From Deefgea piscis (GTDB lineage: Bacteria > Pseudomonadota > Gammaproteobacteria > Burkholderiales > Chitinibacteraceae): a stretch of DNA of 64,000 nt. Location: assembly GCF_019665785.1 (NCBI RefSeq), contig NZ_CP081149.1:3224001-3288000 (forward strand). Direction: 5' to 3'. A program made the translations under genes and the position numbers. How positions within the stretch are numbered: the first letter of the stretch is position 1; each line of letters starts with the position of its first letter. The notes below the pieces were generated by a model, which worked only from the letters and a program-made list of their open reading frames with translations, was not told where the DNA came from and searched no databases. Positions 56,616 through 64,000 of the stretch are shown here, piece by piece.

Positions 56616-57058
56616 GCAGCGGCTAAGCGCTGCATCAGTTGTTCGGCATTGGGATCATCCACCAGTACCAACCTGACTTTATTAAATGCCGTGGCGGCTT
56701 CTTCCGGATATTTTCCATACGACACGACGCTGGCATGCCGCCATCCTGCAGCAGTTAAAACCTGCTTGGCAAATTTACTGCCCTCGATGCTGCCACCACC
56801 CAATTGCAATAAGGCTTGTTCAATCAACACGTGCGGGAATGGATTACGCGATAAGGTATTAAAATGCGTCGGGAATACTTCATCAAATGGCATGATTAGC
56901 TCGCTCAAGCAAATTAAGAATGCATTGCTTGATGCACCCACTGCATCGGCTAAAGCATTCTCTTCTTTCATTTTTTTAGTGTTTTGCTTAGGAAATAGCA
57001 AGAAATCACTGACAAATAAAGAAGCTAAGTGGCCATCATCACCAGCCAAATAGCCCAC
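56612..57058 (-). CDS. Hypothetical protein convergent with tetR
   Basis: This 148-residue soluble protein has no signal peptide. Segments such as NAFLICLSELIMPFDEVFPTHFN and LIEQALLQLGGGSIEGSKFAKQVLTAAGWRHASVVSYGKYPEEA suggest a mixed alpha/beta fold. The start is uncertain: GTG at 57058 (in-frame stop four codons upstream), or ATG at 56971, with no clear ribosome-binding site for either. It overlaps the tetR end by four bases on the other strand. I do not recognise a family. Confidence 0.6.
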   Translation of the reverse strand: MGYLAGDDGHLASLFVSDFLLFPKQNTKKMKEENALADAVGASSNAFLICLSELIMPFDEVFPTHFNTLSRNPFPHVLIEQALLQLGGGSIEGSKFAKQVLTAAGWRHASVVSYGKYPEEAATAFNKVRLVLVDDPNAEQLMQRLAAA

Positions 57059-57177
57059 ACTTTCGACTTAGGGTATCGGCAGCCCAGCAGACTTACGACT
57101 ATTGGCATCGCAATTTGCGCCCACACTGGCCAGCATCCCGCTAAAATAGCGTTTTTACCTTGCCCAATTTGCTGCTC

Positions 57178-58794
57178 ATGAAAATCGCCCTTGCTCAAAT
57201 CAACCCTATTGTTGGTGATATTGATGGCAACACCGAGCTTATTTTTGCTGCTGCTCGCGAAGCTGCCGCTGCTGGTGCTGATATTTTGCTCACCCCGGAA
57301 TTAGCCCTTACTGGCTATCCACCGGAAGATTTATTACTGCGCCCAGCGTTTTTACAGCAATGCCGCGAAAAAATTGCGCGTTTCATTGATGAGCTTGACG
57401 GCATTACCTTGGTGCTGGGCTATCCATCAGTGAGTGGCGACGAAATTTTTAACTCAGCCTGCGCCATTCGCGATGGTAATTTTCTTGGCCGTTACGACAA
57501 ATTACTCTTGCCAAATAATGCTGTTTTTGACGAAGTGCGTTACTTCACGCCAGGCTGTGTGCCTTTTGTCTTTGAACAAAATGGCGTTCAAGTCGGTATC
57601 GCCATTTGCGAAGACTTATGGGATACCGAACCGGCTGCCGCGGCTAAAGACGAAGGCGCTGAGGTGTTATTGGTCCTGAATGCCTCGCCATACCACCAAG
57701 CCAAACAAAGCACGCGCCGCGAGATTGCTCAGCAACGCGTGGAAGAAAACGACTTACCGATTGTGTATTGCAATTTGGTTGGCGGCCAAGACGAGCTGGT
57801 TTTTGACGGCCACTCCTTTGCGCTGAATAAATCCGGTGAATTAGCCCTGCAATTGCCAGCGTATCGCAGCCAAATTGGCTACTGCGATTTTATCGATGGT
57901 GATATTCAAGCGGCATCGATTGCGCTTGATGAGTCAATTGAAGCCAGTATTTACGGCGCTTTGGTGCTGGGCGTACAAGATTACATTGGCAAAAACCGCT
58001 TCCCTGGCGTGCTGCTCGGTCTCTCGGGCGGGATTGATTCGGCACTTACTTTGGCGATTGCGGTGGACGCACTAGGCGCCGATAAAGTCCACGCGGTGAT
58101 GATGCCCTCGCGCTACACCGCCGATATTTCGGTGAATGATTCACGCGAAATGATTGAAATTCTCGGCTGCAAATATTCAGAAATCGAAATTTGGCCGATG
58201 TATGAAAGCATGATGGCCGGATTAAAAGACGAGTTTGCTGGCCGTGAAATGGATACCACCGAAGAAAACTTGCAAAGCCGTATCAGGGGTATGCTGTTGA
58301 TGGCTATGTCGAACAAGGGCGGCACGCTGGTACTCACTACGGGTAATAAGTCAGAAATGACCACCGGTTATGCCACCTTATATGGCGACATGGCCGGCGG
58401 TTTTGCGGTCTTAAAAGACATCGCCAAAACGCTAGTTTATCGCCTATCCAACTGGCGCAATCAATTGGGTCTGGACTCAGGGCAAGGCATAGTGATTCCT
58501 GAGCGCATTATTACTCGCCCACCTTCAGCCGAACTGCGCCCAGATCAAAAAGACCAAGACAGCCTGCCTGAATATGAAGTGCTCGATGCAATTTTGGCCG
58601 CCTATGTTGAAGATAATCTGAGCATCACCGAGATTATTGCGAAGGGCTATGCCGAATCGGATGTGAATAAGGTGGTGCGTTTACTCAAAATCAACGAATA
58701 CAAACGTCGCCAAGCACCAGTCGGTCCACGCATTACCCAACGCTCATTTGGTAAAGATTGGCGTATGCCGATTACCCAGCGCTTTACGCGTTAA
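57178..58794 (+). CDS. nadE: Glutamine-dependent NAD+ synthase
   Basis: This 538-residue two-domain enzyme makes NAD+ from deamido-NAD with glutamine. The N-terminal nitrilase-like amidase has the Glu in LTPELALTGYPPEDLL, the Lys in YDKLLLPNNAVFDE and the Cys in VGIAICEDLWD. The C-terminal ATP-pyrophosphatase domain has LLGLSGGIDSALT, TTGNKSEMTTGYATLYGD and RPPSAELRPDQKDQDSLP. The ATG at 57178 is preferred over a TTG six codons upstream. It appears monocistronic, with a terminator. Confidence 0.97.
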   Translation: MKIALAQINPIVGDIDGNTELIFAAAREAAAAGADILLTPELALTGYPPEDLLLRPAFLQQCREKIARFIDELDGITLVLGYPSVSGDEIFNSACAIRDGNFLGRYDKLLLPNNAVFDEVRYFTPGCVPFVFEQNGVQVGIAICEDLWDTEPAAAAKDEGAEVLLVLNASPYHQAKQSTRREIAQQRVEENDLPIVYCNLVGGQDELVFDGHSFALNKSGELALQLPAYRSQIGYCDFIDGDIQAASIALDESIEASIYGALVLGVQDYIGKNRFPGVLLGLSGGIDSALTLAIAVDALGADKVHAVMMPSRYTADISVNDSREMIEILGCKYSEIEIWPMYESMMAGLKDEFAGREMDTTEENLQSRIRGMLLMAMSNKGGTLVLTTGNKSEMTTGYATLYGDMAGGFAVLKDIAKTLVYRLSNWRNQLGLDSGQGIVIPERIITRPPSAELRPDQKDQDSLPEYEVLDAILAAYVEDNLSITEIIAKGYAESDVNKVVRLLKINEYKRRQAPVGPRITQRSFGKDWRMPITQRFTR

Positions 58795-58816
58795 ATCGAA
58801 TTTTCTATTTGTGCCT

Positions 58817-58845
58817 AGCCCAAGCGATTCATGCTTGGGCTTTTT
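58817..58845 (+). terminator. Terminator after nadE
   Basis: AGCCCAAGC and GCTTGGGCT form a perfect stem with a 7-nt loop, then TTTTT, about 22 nt after the stop. Confidence 0.9.
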
Positions 58846-58966
58846 CTTGAGCAAAACGGTGTGCTGTTTCAAAAAACCGCAATAAATATGCCAATGGCGT
58901 TTTTTGTAACAAAACATTCATCTTTCACTGTTACCTTACCGCCTCACACCAAACCATTGAGTTTGT

Positions 58967-60727
58967 ATGATCCGCCACAGCAGCAATGAGCGCTATTGCG
59001 CCGAACTCGCCGACATCATTCAACAGCAACAGCTTAGCGCCGTTTTTCAACCGATTGCCGCACTCAATCAAGCCGTAGCCTATGGTTTTGAAGGATTGAT
59101 TCGTGGGCCCAGTGGCCATCCCTTGCATGCGCCACAACACCTATTTCAAGCCGCGGCGCAAAGCCAATGTATTCCGCAATTAGATAGAGCTTGCCACCAA
59201 GTCATTATTCAAGCCTTTATCAAGCAGCAGCTACCCGGAAAATTATTTCTCAATGTCTGCCCACTCAGCCTGATGCAGGATGCATTTCGCGCCGATGCAA
59301 TGCTCGATTTTATGCACGCCATGGGATTAGACCCTAGCCGAGTCGTCATTGAGCTCACTGAAACGCAAACCACTAGCGATTACGCACTCTTGGCTCACGC
59401 ATTACAACAGTATCGGAACATGGGTTTTCAAATTGCGCTAGATGATTTGGGCGAAGGCTACTCTAGCTTGCGGCTCTGGTCGGAACTCAAACCAAACTTC
59501 GTTAAAATTGATAAATACTTTATTCAGGGCATTAGTCGCGATCGACAAAAACGCCAATTTGTTCGTTCTATCCAGCATATTGCCCTCAGTACCGGCTGTA
59601 ACGTGATTGCCGAAGGCATTGAAAATCATACTGAGCTGGCGGTGATTCAACGCTTAGGCATCCATTTAATCCAAGGTTTTTTAATCGGTCGTCCCGAAAC
59701 CAAACCCAAGCCCTTGCTAGATTTCCCCAAAAGCCAAACCGAAACACCACTGCAAATCGGCCAAGGCAGTAGCCACGCTGGCGCTTTATTGCAAATCGTA
59801 CCGAGCGCCAGCCAAACCGATAGCAACGAAACCGTTTGGCGGCGGCTAACGCAGCAAGCCGATTTGAGCGCGATTCCGGTGGTCGACAATGAGCGTCCGA
59901 TTGGACTGATTAAACGCAGTGATTTACTCGAGTTGTTTTCTCGACCCTTTAGCCGTGAACTCTTTGGCGCACGCAGCTGTAGCACGCAAATGGATTGCCA
60001 CCCCTTAATTGTGGAACAAGCCACTAGCCTCACCGAACTTGCGCGTTTACTCACCTGCAGCGAGCGGGGTGATCTCAATGATGGCTTTATCATTACCGAG
60101 CAAGGGCGTTATTTAGGCATGGGGACAGGGCGAGATTTAATTCGCGCAATGACTGAGTTGCAAATTAGCGCGGCACGTCATGCCAACCCTTTAACCGGTT
60201 TGCCCGGTAATGTGCCGATTCAAGACGCCATCAGCCAGTATTTACAAACCGAATGCAACTTCACCGTGGTCTACGTCGACCTCGATCACTTCAAACCTTA
60301 TAACGACATTTATGGTTACGCCCGAGGTGATGAGCTGCTGCAGTTTTGCGGCCAACTGTTACAAAATAGCGTCGATCCTCAGCTGGATTTTGTTGGCCAC
60401 GTCGGTGGTGATGATTTTATTTTGCTATTGCGATCAGCGCATTGGCGCTCGCATTGCGAGCAAATACTCCGTGATTTTCAGCGGCAACTGGCCCCCTTTT
60501 TTAAACCGGCGCACTGGCAAGCGCAAAGCTATTTGGCGCACAATCGACAGAATCAATTGCAGCGACACCCACTGGTTTCGATGTCTTTAGGCGCGGTAGA
60601 AATTGTCGCTAGCGATTATCAAAGCCACCACGAAGTGGCCAGTCATGCCTCAAACGCCAAACATATGGCCAAGACTCAGACTGGCAATACTTTGTATATT
60701 GCTTCAGCAGCACTGCAATGCGCCTAA
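58967..60727 (+). CDS. EAL-CBS-GGDEF signalling protein
   Basis: This 586-residue soluble protein starts with an EAL domain (~15-245) with EGLIRG in place of the usual EALxR, then ETQTT, DDLGEGYSSL, KIDKYFIQ and EGIE, so phosphodiesterase residues look present. A pair of CBS-like modules follows (~270-400, with AIPVVDNERPIGLIKRSDLL and DGFIITEQGRYLGMGTGRDL). A C-terminal GGDEF domain (~405-586) has GGDDF at the active site. CBS domains may bind adenosyl ligands and tune the output. Which activity wins cannot be told from sequence. Confidence 0.93.
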   Translation: MIRHSSNERYCAELADIIQQQQLSAVFQPIAALNQAVAYGFEGLIRGPSGHPLHAPQHLFQAAAQSQCIPQLDRACHQVIIQAFIKQQLPGKLFLNVCPLSLMQDAFRADAMLDFMHAMGLDPSRVVIELTETQTTSDYALLAHALQQYRNMGFQIALDDLGEGYSSLRLWSELKPNFVKIDKYFIQGISRDRQKRQFVRSIQHIALSTGCNVIAEGIENHTELAVIQRLGIHLIQGFLIGRPETKPKPLLDFPKSQTETPLQIGQGSSHAGALLQIVPSASQTDSNETVWRRLTQQADLSAIPVVDNERPIGLIKRSDLLELFSRPFSRELFGARSCSTQMDCHPLIVEQATSLTELARLLTCSERGDLNDGFIITEQGRYLGMGTGRDLIRAMTELQISAARHANPLTGLPGNVPIQDAISQYLQTECNFTVVYVDLDHFKPYNDIYGYARGDELLQFCGQLLQNSVDPQLDFVGHVGGDDFILLLRSAHWRSHCEQILRDFQRQLAPFFKPAHWQAQSYLAHNRQNQLQRHPLVSMSLGAVEIVASDYQSHHEVASHASNAKHMAKTQTGNTLYIASAALQCA

Positions 60728-60739
60728 GGCAGGCTGCAT

Positions 60740-60788
60740 GGGTATTGAACGCCAGCCTTTTTTGCATAAAGTACAGCACTTAATACCC
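60740..60788. repeat. 49-bp GGTAT/ATACC element between convergent signalling genes
   Basis: GGGTATT and AATACCC ends, 49 bp, filling most of the gap between the two convergent stops. It shares ATAAAGTAC with the copy at 46328, at an offset of one base. Confidence 0.85.
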
Positions 60789-60792
60789 TTGA

Positions 60793-61917
60793 TTATGGTT
60801 CGGGATTTTCAGCGGCATCAATTTGCGACAGATCCCAACCCAAGGCCAAATCTTGATTGGCTTGGGCTAATAATGGCTGTAAATTTTTGAGCAAAGCGCG
60901 CAGATGCGGTCGCAATTCAGTCAGCATTCCTTTGTGCAGCATCACCAAGGCCTCGGCGATGAGCGGCGTGTGGGCCTCCCCGACTAATTCGGGCATAAAG
61001 ACGTGATTTTCCATTGGCGTAGCATAAAGTCGATCTTGCGCGATTTGTAAAATTCGCTCACAGGAATGCTCATCATCATGCCAAGAGTTCGCGACGGCAA
61101 TACTCGCCGTCACCCGTAGCACCTGCTCACGATAATTAATTCGCGCATTTGCTACGCGAAGTCGTAAACGCTCAGCGACAATTTTCGCTTCAGTTAATGG
61201 CGTGGCGGGGGAAATAATCGCAAACAGTGCGCCAGTTAAATGCGCCAAGGTATCTTCTTTACGTAAAGTGCTTTCTAGTAATTTAGCCAACATGGCTAAC
61301 ATTTGATCGCAAACGCGCCTACCCAATTTATCGGTCAACAATTGAAAATTATTGACTTCTAATAGCAAGACGCTCACTTGGCTATGATGCCGCAGCGCAA
61401 AGGCCAGCGCTTGTTCCAGTTGTAGATTTAATAAATAAGAACTCGCGACACCGGTTAATTGATCATTCGCGCTATGAACTTGCATGCCCCGCGCAGCAGC
61501 CAGTTCTTGACGCGCTGCGGCCAATTCAAGATTGGCTTGAACCCGCGCCAGCATTTCCGTGCGATCGGTGGATTTGTTTATAAAATCATTGGCGCCACAT
61601 TCAACACAGCGCAATTTAGTCGCTTCATCTTCTTCACCCGAGATAATAATCACTGGCAAATAATGCAAATGTGCATCGCCTGAGCTGCGTACGCGCGCTA
61701 GCAAACCCAAGCCATCAAGCTCAGGCATGGTTAAATCTGAAATCAATAAATTAATCGTCGGCTCAGCCAATAGCAGCTTCCAGCCCGCCTCACCATCAGC
61801 CGCCTCAAATAAATCAAAATGCGCGCTTAAATGCTTACGCACCGTCGCGCGGACGATGCGAGAATCATCAACAATCAAGATTTGAGGTCGCGGATTTAAT
61901 TCTTCACTGTCAATCAT
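60793..61917 (-). CDS. Response regulator with degenerate GGDEF domain
   Basis: This 374-residue protein has a receiver domain (~10-130) with ILIVDDSRIVRATVRKHL, the phospho-Asp in LLISDLTMPELDG, and the Lys in NDFINKSTDRTEM. A GGDEF-like domain (~160-300) has an active site reduced to HLTGALFAII, so it cannot make c-di-GMP; it may instead bind GTP or serve as a protein contact. A C-terminal helical tail of about 60 residues follows. The ATG at 61917 has GGA about seven bases upstream. It is convergent with the EAL-CBS-GGDEF gene and may act with it. Confidence 0.9.
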   Translation of the reverse strand: MIDSEELNPRPQILIVDDSRIVRATVRKHLSAHFDLFEAADGEAGWKLLLAEPTINLLISDLTMPELDGLGLLARVRSSGDAHLHYLPVIIISGEEDEATKLRCVECGANDFINKSTDRTEMLARVQANLELAAARQELAAARGMQVHSANDQLTGVASSYLLNLQLEQALAFALRHHSQVSVLLLEVNNFQLLTDKLGRRVCDQMLAMLAKLLESTLRKEDTLAHLTGALFAIISPATPLTEAKIVAERLRLRVANARINYREQVLRVTASIAVANSWHDDEHSCERILQIAQDRLYATPMENHVFMPELVGEAHTPLIAEALVMLHKGMLTELRPHLRALLKNLQPLLAQANQDLALGWDLSQIDAAENPEP

Positions 61918-62063
61918 TGTCAATTCCACTTCATGCAACGCAGGCTTTAGCCTAGCACATGAAATTAAACGACGAGAGGCAGAAATAGGACGCGAGAAAT
62001 CAGTCTACAAGGACCCGAATGTCATGTAAGCTAACAGCTTACTCGCTTGCTTAGGATGTGATC

Positions 62064-62429
62064 ATGTCCAAGACCTATCGTTTACAGCTCAGCGTTTCCC
62101 CTGTCACCTGCCGTGAAGCCGACTATACGCTTGGCGCAATTCAACGAGCATGGTGCACACCATCATGGGCGAATAAGCAATCGCTAGGGCATGAGATCTT
62201 ATTACTGGAAGTCGGTCACGAAGCCGAAATCAAGCTCGGAGAAAGCGCCGATTGGTTTGTAGAGCGCATCGCCGCGGCCATCTGGCAAGAAACCGGCCGT
62301 TTTGTGCGAATTGCGATTGATATCGCTGCGGATGAAGCTGTTGATGGACAACTGATTATTCTCGATGAAGCGGCATACTGGCGCATTATGCAAAGCTTTC
62401 GACTTTCATCGCCGCGCTTTCATTCCTAA
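62064..62429 (+). CDS. Hypothetical protein
   Basis: This 121-residue soluble protein begins SKTYRLQLSVSPVTCREADYTLGAIQRAWCTPSWAN and has an alpha/beta pattern with no signal peptide. The ATG at 62064 has AGGATG upstream. I do not recognise a family. It stands between a response regulator gene and rpsT. Confidence 0.7.
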   Translation: MSKTYRLQLSVSPVTCREADYTLGAIQRAWCTPSWANKQSLGHEILLLEVGHEAEIKLGESADWFVERIAAAIWQETGRFVRIAIDIAADEAVDGQLIILDEAAYWRIMQSFRLSSPRFHS

Positions 62430-62478
62430 TTAGCGCGAATACGTACACCAACGCAGCTGATGCTCAAATTAGCAGGCA

Positions 62479-62507
62479 CAAAAAAACCCGTTTACACGGG
62501 TTTTTTG
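62479..62507. terminator. Terminator between convergent genes
   Basis: AAAAAACCCGT and ACGGGTTTTTT form a stem with a TTAC loop; A- and T-runs on both sides allow it to work for rpsT (minus) and for the plus-strand hypothetical gene. Confidence 0.9.
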
Positions 62508-62532
62508 CTTTAGAACCTGTTACTTACAAAGC

Positions 62533-62802
62533 TTAGGCAGCAGCCATTGCTTTGATCGCAGCAGACAAACGGCTCTTATGACGAGCTGCTTTGTTCTTAT
62601 GGTAGATCTTTTTGTCAGCCAAGCTGTCGATAGTGCTAACAGATTCTTGGTAAACAGCTGCAGCAGCCGCTTTGTCGCCAGCCGCGATCGCTTTCAATAC
62701 TTTTTTAACTGCAGTACGGAATTCTGAACGTTGCGCGCCGTTGTGTAAACGTGCAGCTTCAGCTTGACGAGCGCGTTTGCGTGCTTGTGCGGTATTTGCC
62801 AT
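62533..62802 (-). CDS. rpsT: Ribosomal protein bS20
   Basis: This 89-residue basic helical protein of the small subunit binds 16S rRNA. It starts [20 protein letters not shown] and ends [13 protein letters not shown]. The ribosome-binding site is GGAG. Its position divergent from murJ is the usual one in many betaproteobacteria. Confidence 0.98.
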   Translation of the reverse strand: MANTAQARKRARQAEAARLHNGAQRSEFRTAVKKVLKAIAAGDKAAAAAVYQESVSTIDSLADKKIYHKNKAARHKSRLSAAIKAMAAA

Positions 62803-62887
62803 GGTAATTCTCCAAAGGTATAAACGGGTCTACTGCTTCGCCGGAGACACGGACTTTCGGCAGCACACACACCCTAGAAAGGGGGCA

Positions 62888-62916
62888 ATTTTATGCCTTC
62901 TTCACGGCAAGTGCAA
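62888..62916 (-). promoter_or_regulatory. Sigma-70 promoter of rpsT
   Basis: On the minus strand TTGCAC and TAAAAT are separated by exactly 17 bp, about 85 nt upstream of the rpsT ATG. Confidence 0.75.
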
Positions 62917-62958
62917 GTAGGCGTTATCATGCGCGCTATCAGGGACGGAAAAATAACA

Positions 62959-64000
62959 ATGAATCTACTCAAAGCACTGGCCGCAGTCAGCTCGATGACG
63001 ATGGTTTCGCGAGTTCTCGGCTTTGCCCGTGACGCGATTATGGCGACTATTTTTGGCGCTGGCGCCATGATGGATGCGTGGGTGGTTGCCTTTCGCTTAC
63101 CGAACTTACTACGACGTATCTTCGCCGAGGGTGCATTCTCACAAGCGTTCGTGCCAATACTCGCGGATAAAAAAACTCGCGAAGGCGATGAAGCGGCCAA
63201 AATTTTTATCGCGCATGTGGCCGGTTTGTTAACTTTAATTTTAGCGGTGATCACCTTAATCGGGATTTTGGCAGCGCCATGGATTATTTGGACTACCGCC
63301 AATGGTTTAACTAATAATCCCAATCAATTTGCCGTTACCACTGATTTATTGCGCATTACCTTCCCTTATATTTTGCTGATTTCATTGTCCTCACTCGCAG
63401 GCGCCGTGCTCAATACGTGGAATCACTTCTCAGTTCCGGCCTTTACACCCACGCTATTGAATATTTCATTTATCATTTTTGCGCTGTTTTTTGCCCCCTA
63501 TTTTAATCCGCCGATTATGGCGCTCGCTTGGGCCTTGCTAGTGGGCGGCATCGCTCAGTTAGCCTATCAACTACCTTATCTAAAAAAAATTGGCATGTTG
63601 GTTCGCCCGCGCTTGGATTTTAAAGACCCCGGCGTTTGGCGTGTCGTCAAGCAAATGGGGCCCGCGATTTTAGGCGTTTCGGTCAGCCAGATTTCACAAA
63701 TTATCAATCAAAGTTTGGCGTCATTACTCGTAGTGGGTTCGATGTCGTGGATATACTACGCTGACCGCTTAATGGAGCTACCGACTGGCTTATTGGGCGT
63801 GGCGCTCGGGACGATTTTATTGCCGTCGTTGTCCAAAACCTTGGCCAATAACGATACGGAAGAATATTCCAAACTCCTCGATTGGGGCTTACGATTAGCG
63901 CTCTTATTAGCGCTACCCTCAGCAGTCGCTTTGGCGGTAATTGCCGAGCCGCTGACGATTTCATTATTTCAATACGGTAAATTTACGGCGCATGATGCGC
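62959..64000 (+). CDS. murJ: Lipid II flippase MurJ (5' part, cut by window end)
   Basis: The first 347 codons of the MurJ/MviN flippase, which carries lipid II across the inner membrane for peptidoglycan synthesis. It starts [25 protein letters not shown], the family start, with the conserved Arg and Asp of the first helix pair. [23 protein letters not shown] follows, and about nine hydrophobic helices are visible before the window ends. No frameshift is seen. The full protein should be about 510 residues. Confidence 0.96.
   Translation, partial: MNLLKALAAVSSMTMVSRVLGFARDAIMATIFGAGAMMDAWVVAFRLPNLLRRIFAEGAFSQAFVPILADKKTREGDEAAKIFIAHVAGLLTLILAVITLIGILAAPWIIWTTANGLTNNPNQFAVTTDLLRITFPYILLISLSSLAGAVLNTWNHFSVPAFTPTLLNISFIIFALFFAPYFNPPIMALAWALLVGGIAQLAYQLPYLKKIGMLVRPRLDFKDPGVWRVVKQMGPAILGVSVSQISQIINQSLASLLVVGSMSWIYYADRLMELPTGLLGVALGTILLPSLSKTLANNDTEEYSKLLDWGLRLALLLALPSAVALAVIAEPLTISLFQYGKFTAHDA

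Noticed and set aside
57061..57177. Riboswitch upstream of nadE
   Set aside because: The leader is short and I see no conserved aptamer-like pairing.

Overview
The window comes from a Gram-negative betaproteobacterium, most likely a chitin-degrading member of the Neisseriales (Chitinibacter/Deefgea-like). The signs are a Neisseriales-type gene content, a secreted GH20 chitobiase next to a long GH3 beta-N-acetylglucosaminidase, a complete yceD-rpmF-plsX-fabHDG-acpP-fabF cluster, and many c-di-GMP and chemotaxis signalling genes. The genus is inferred from content, not from a search.

Layout. 1-9.5 kb: putative outer-membrane protein, hybrid histidine kinase, argS, htpX with a tiny coupled upstream ORF, an HPF-like ribosome factor, two tandem membrane-anchored zinc-ribbon paralogues, an NhaR-type regulator, a Lys-rich exported protein and a DMT exporter. 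9.6-17 kb: AraC regulator, DegV, Cache chemoreceptor, GH20 chitobiase. 17-22.3 kb: GH3 glucosaminidase, gltX, mltF, tRNA-Ser(CGA). 22.3-24.1 kb: a scar region with the remnant of an UlaA-type PTS permease and a small gene split by an IS903-group insertion with intact 9-bp target duplications. 24.1-29.4 kb: fabI, a PHA-synthase-like DUF3141 gene, a phosphotransacetylase and ackA in one operon. 29.7-33.6 kb: glycerate module cdaR-gntP-glxK. 33.7-37.5 kb: pabB-pabC with a small exported protein, lipocalin, Arg/Glu-rich exported protein. 37.8-46.3 kb: ATPase, fatty-acid synthesis cluster, maf. 46.4-50 kb: tetrapyrrole-methylase-like gene, PAS-GAF-PAS-GGDEF cyclase, DUF5610-like protein. 50-57 kb: RND tripartite pump with a divergent TetR gene and a perfect palindromic operator. 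57-64 kb: nadE, EAL-CBS-GGDEF protein, response regulator with degenerate GGDEF, rpsT, and the start of murJ.

The most unusual signal is a dispersed family of DNA elements that are all exactly 49 bp long. They begin with (A/C/G)GGTAT and end with ATACC(C/T), with a largely divergent AT-rich interior. I found eleven exact-end copies. Nine lie wholly or mostly between genes, often as nearly the whole spacer inside an operon. Some supply the start or stop codon of the neighbouring gene. Fixed length with a drifting interior suggests that the two ends are recognised together. Chance expectation for the exact end pair at fixed spacing is about 0.06 in a window this size (rough estimate assuming equal base frequencies).
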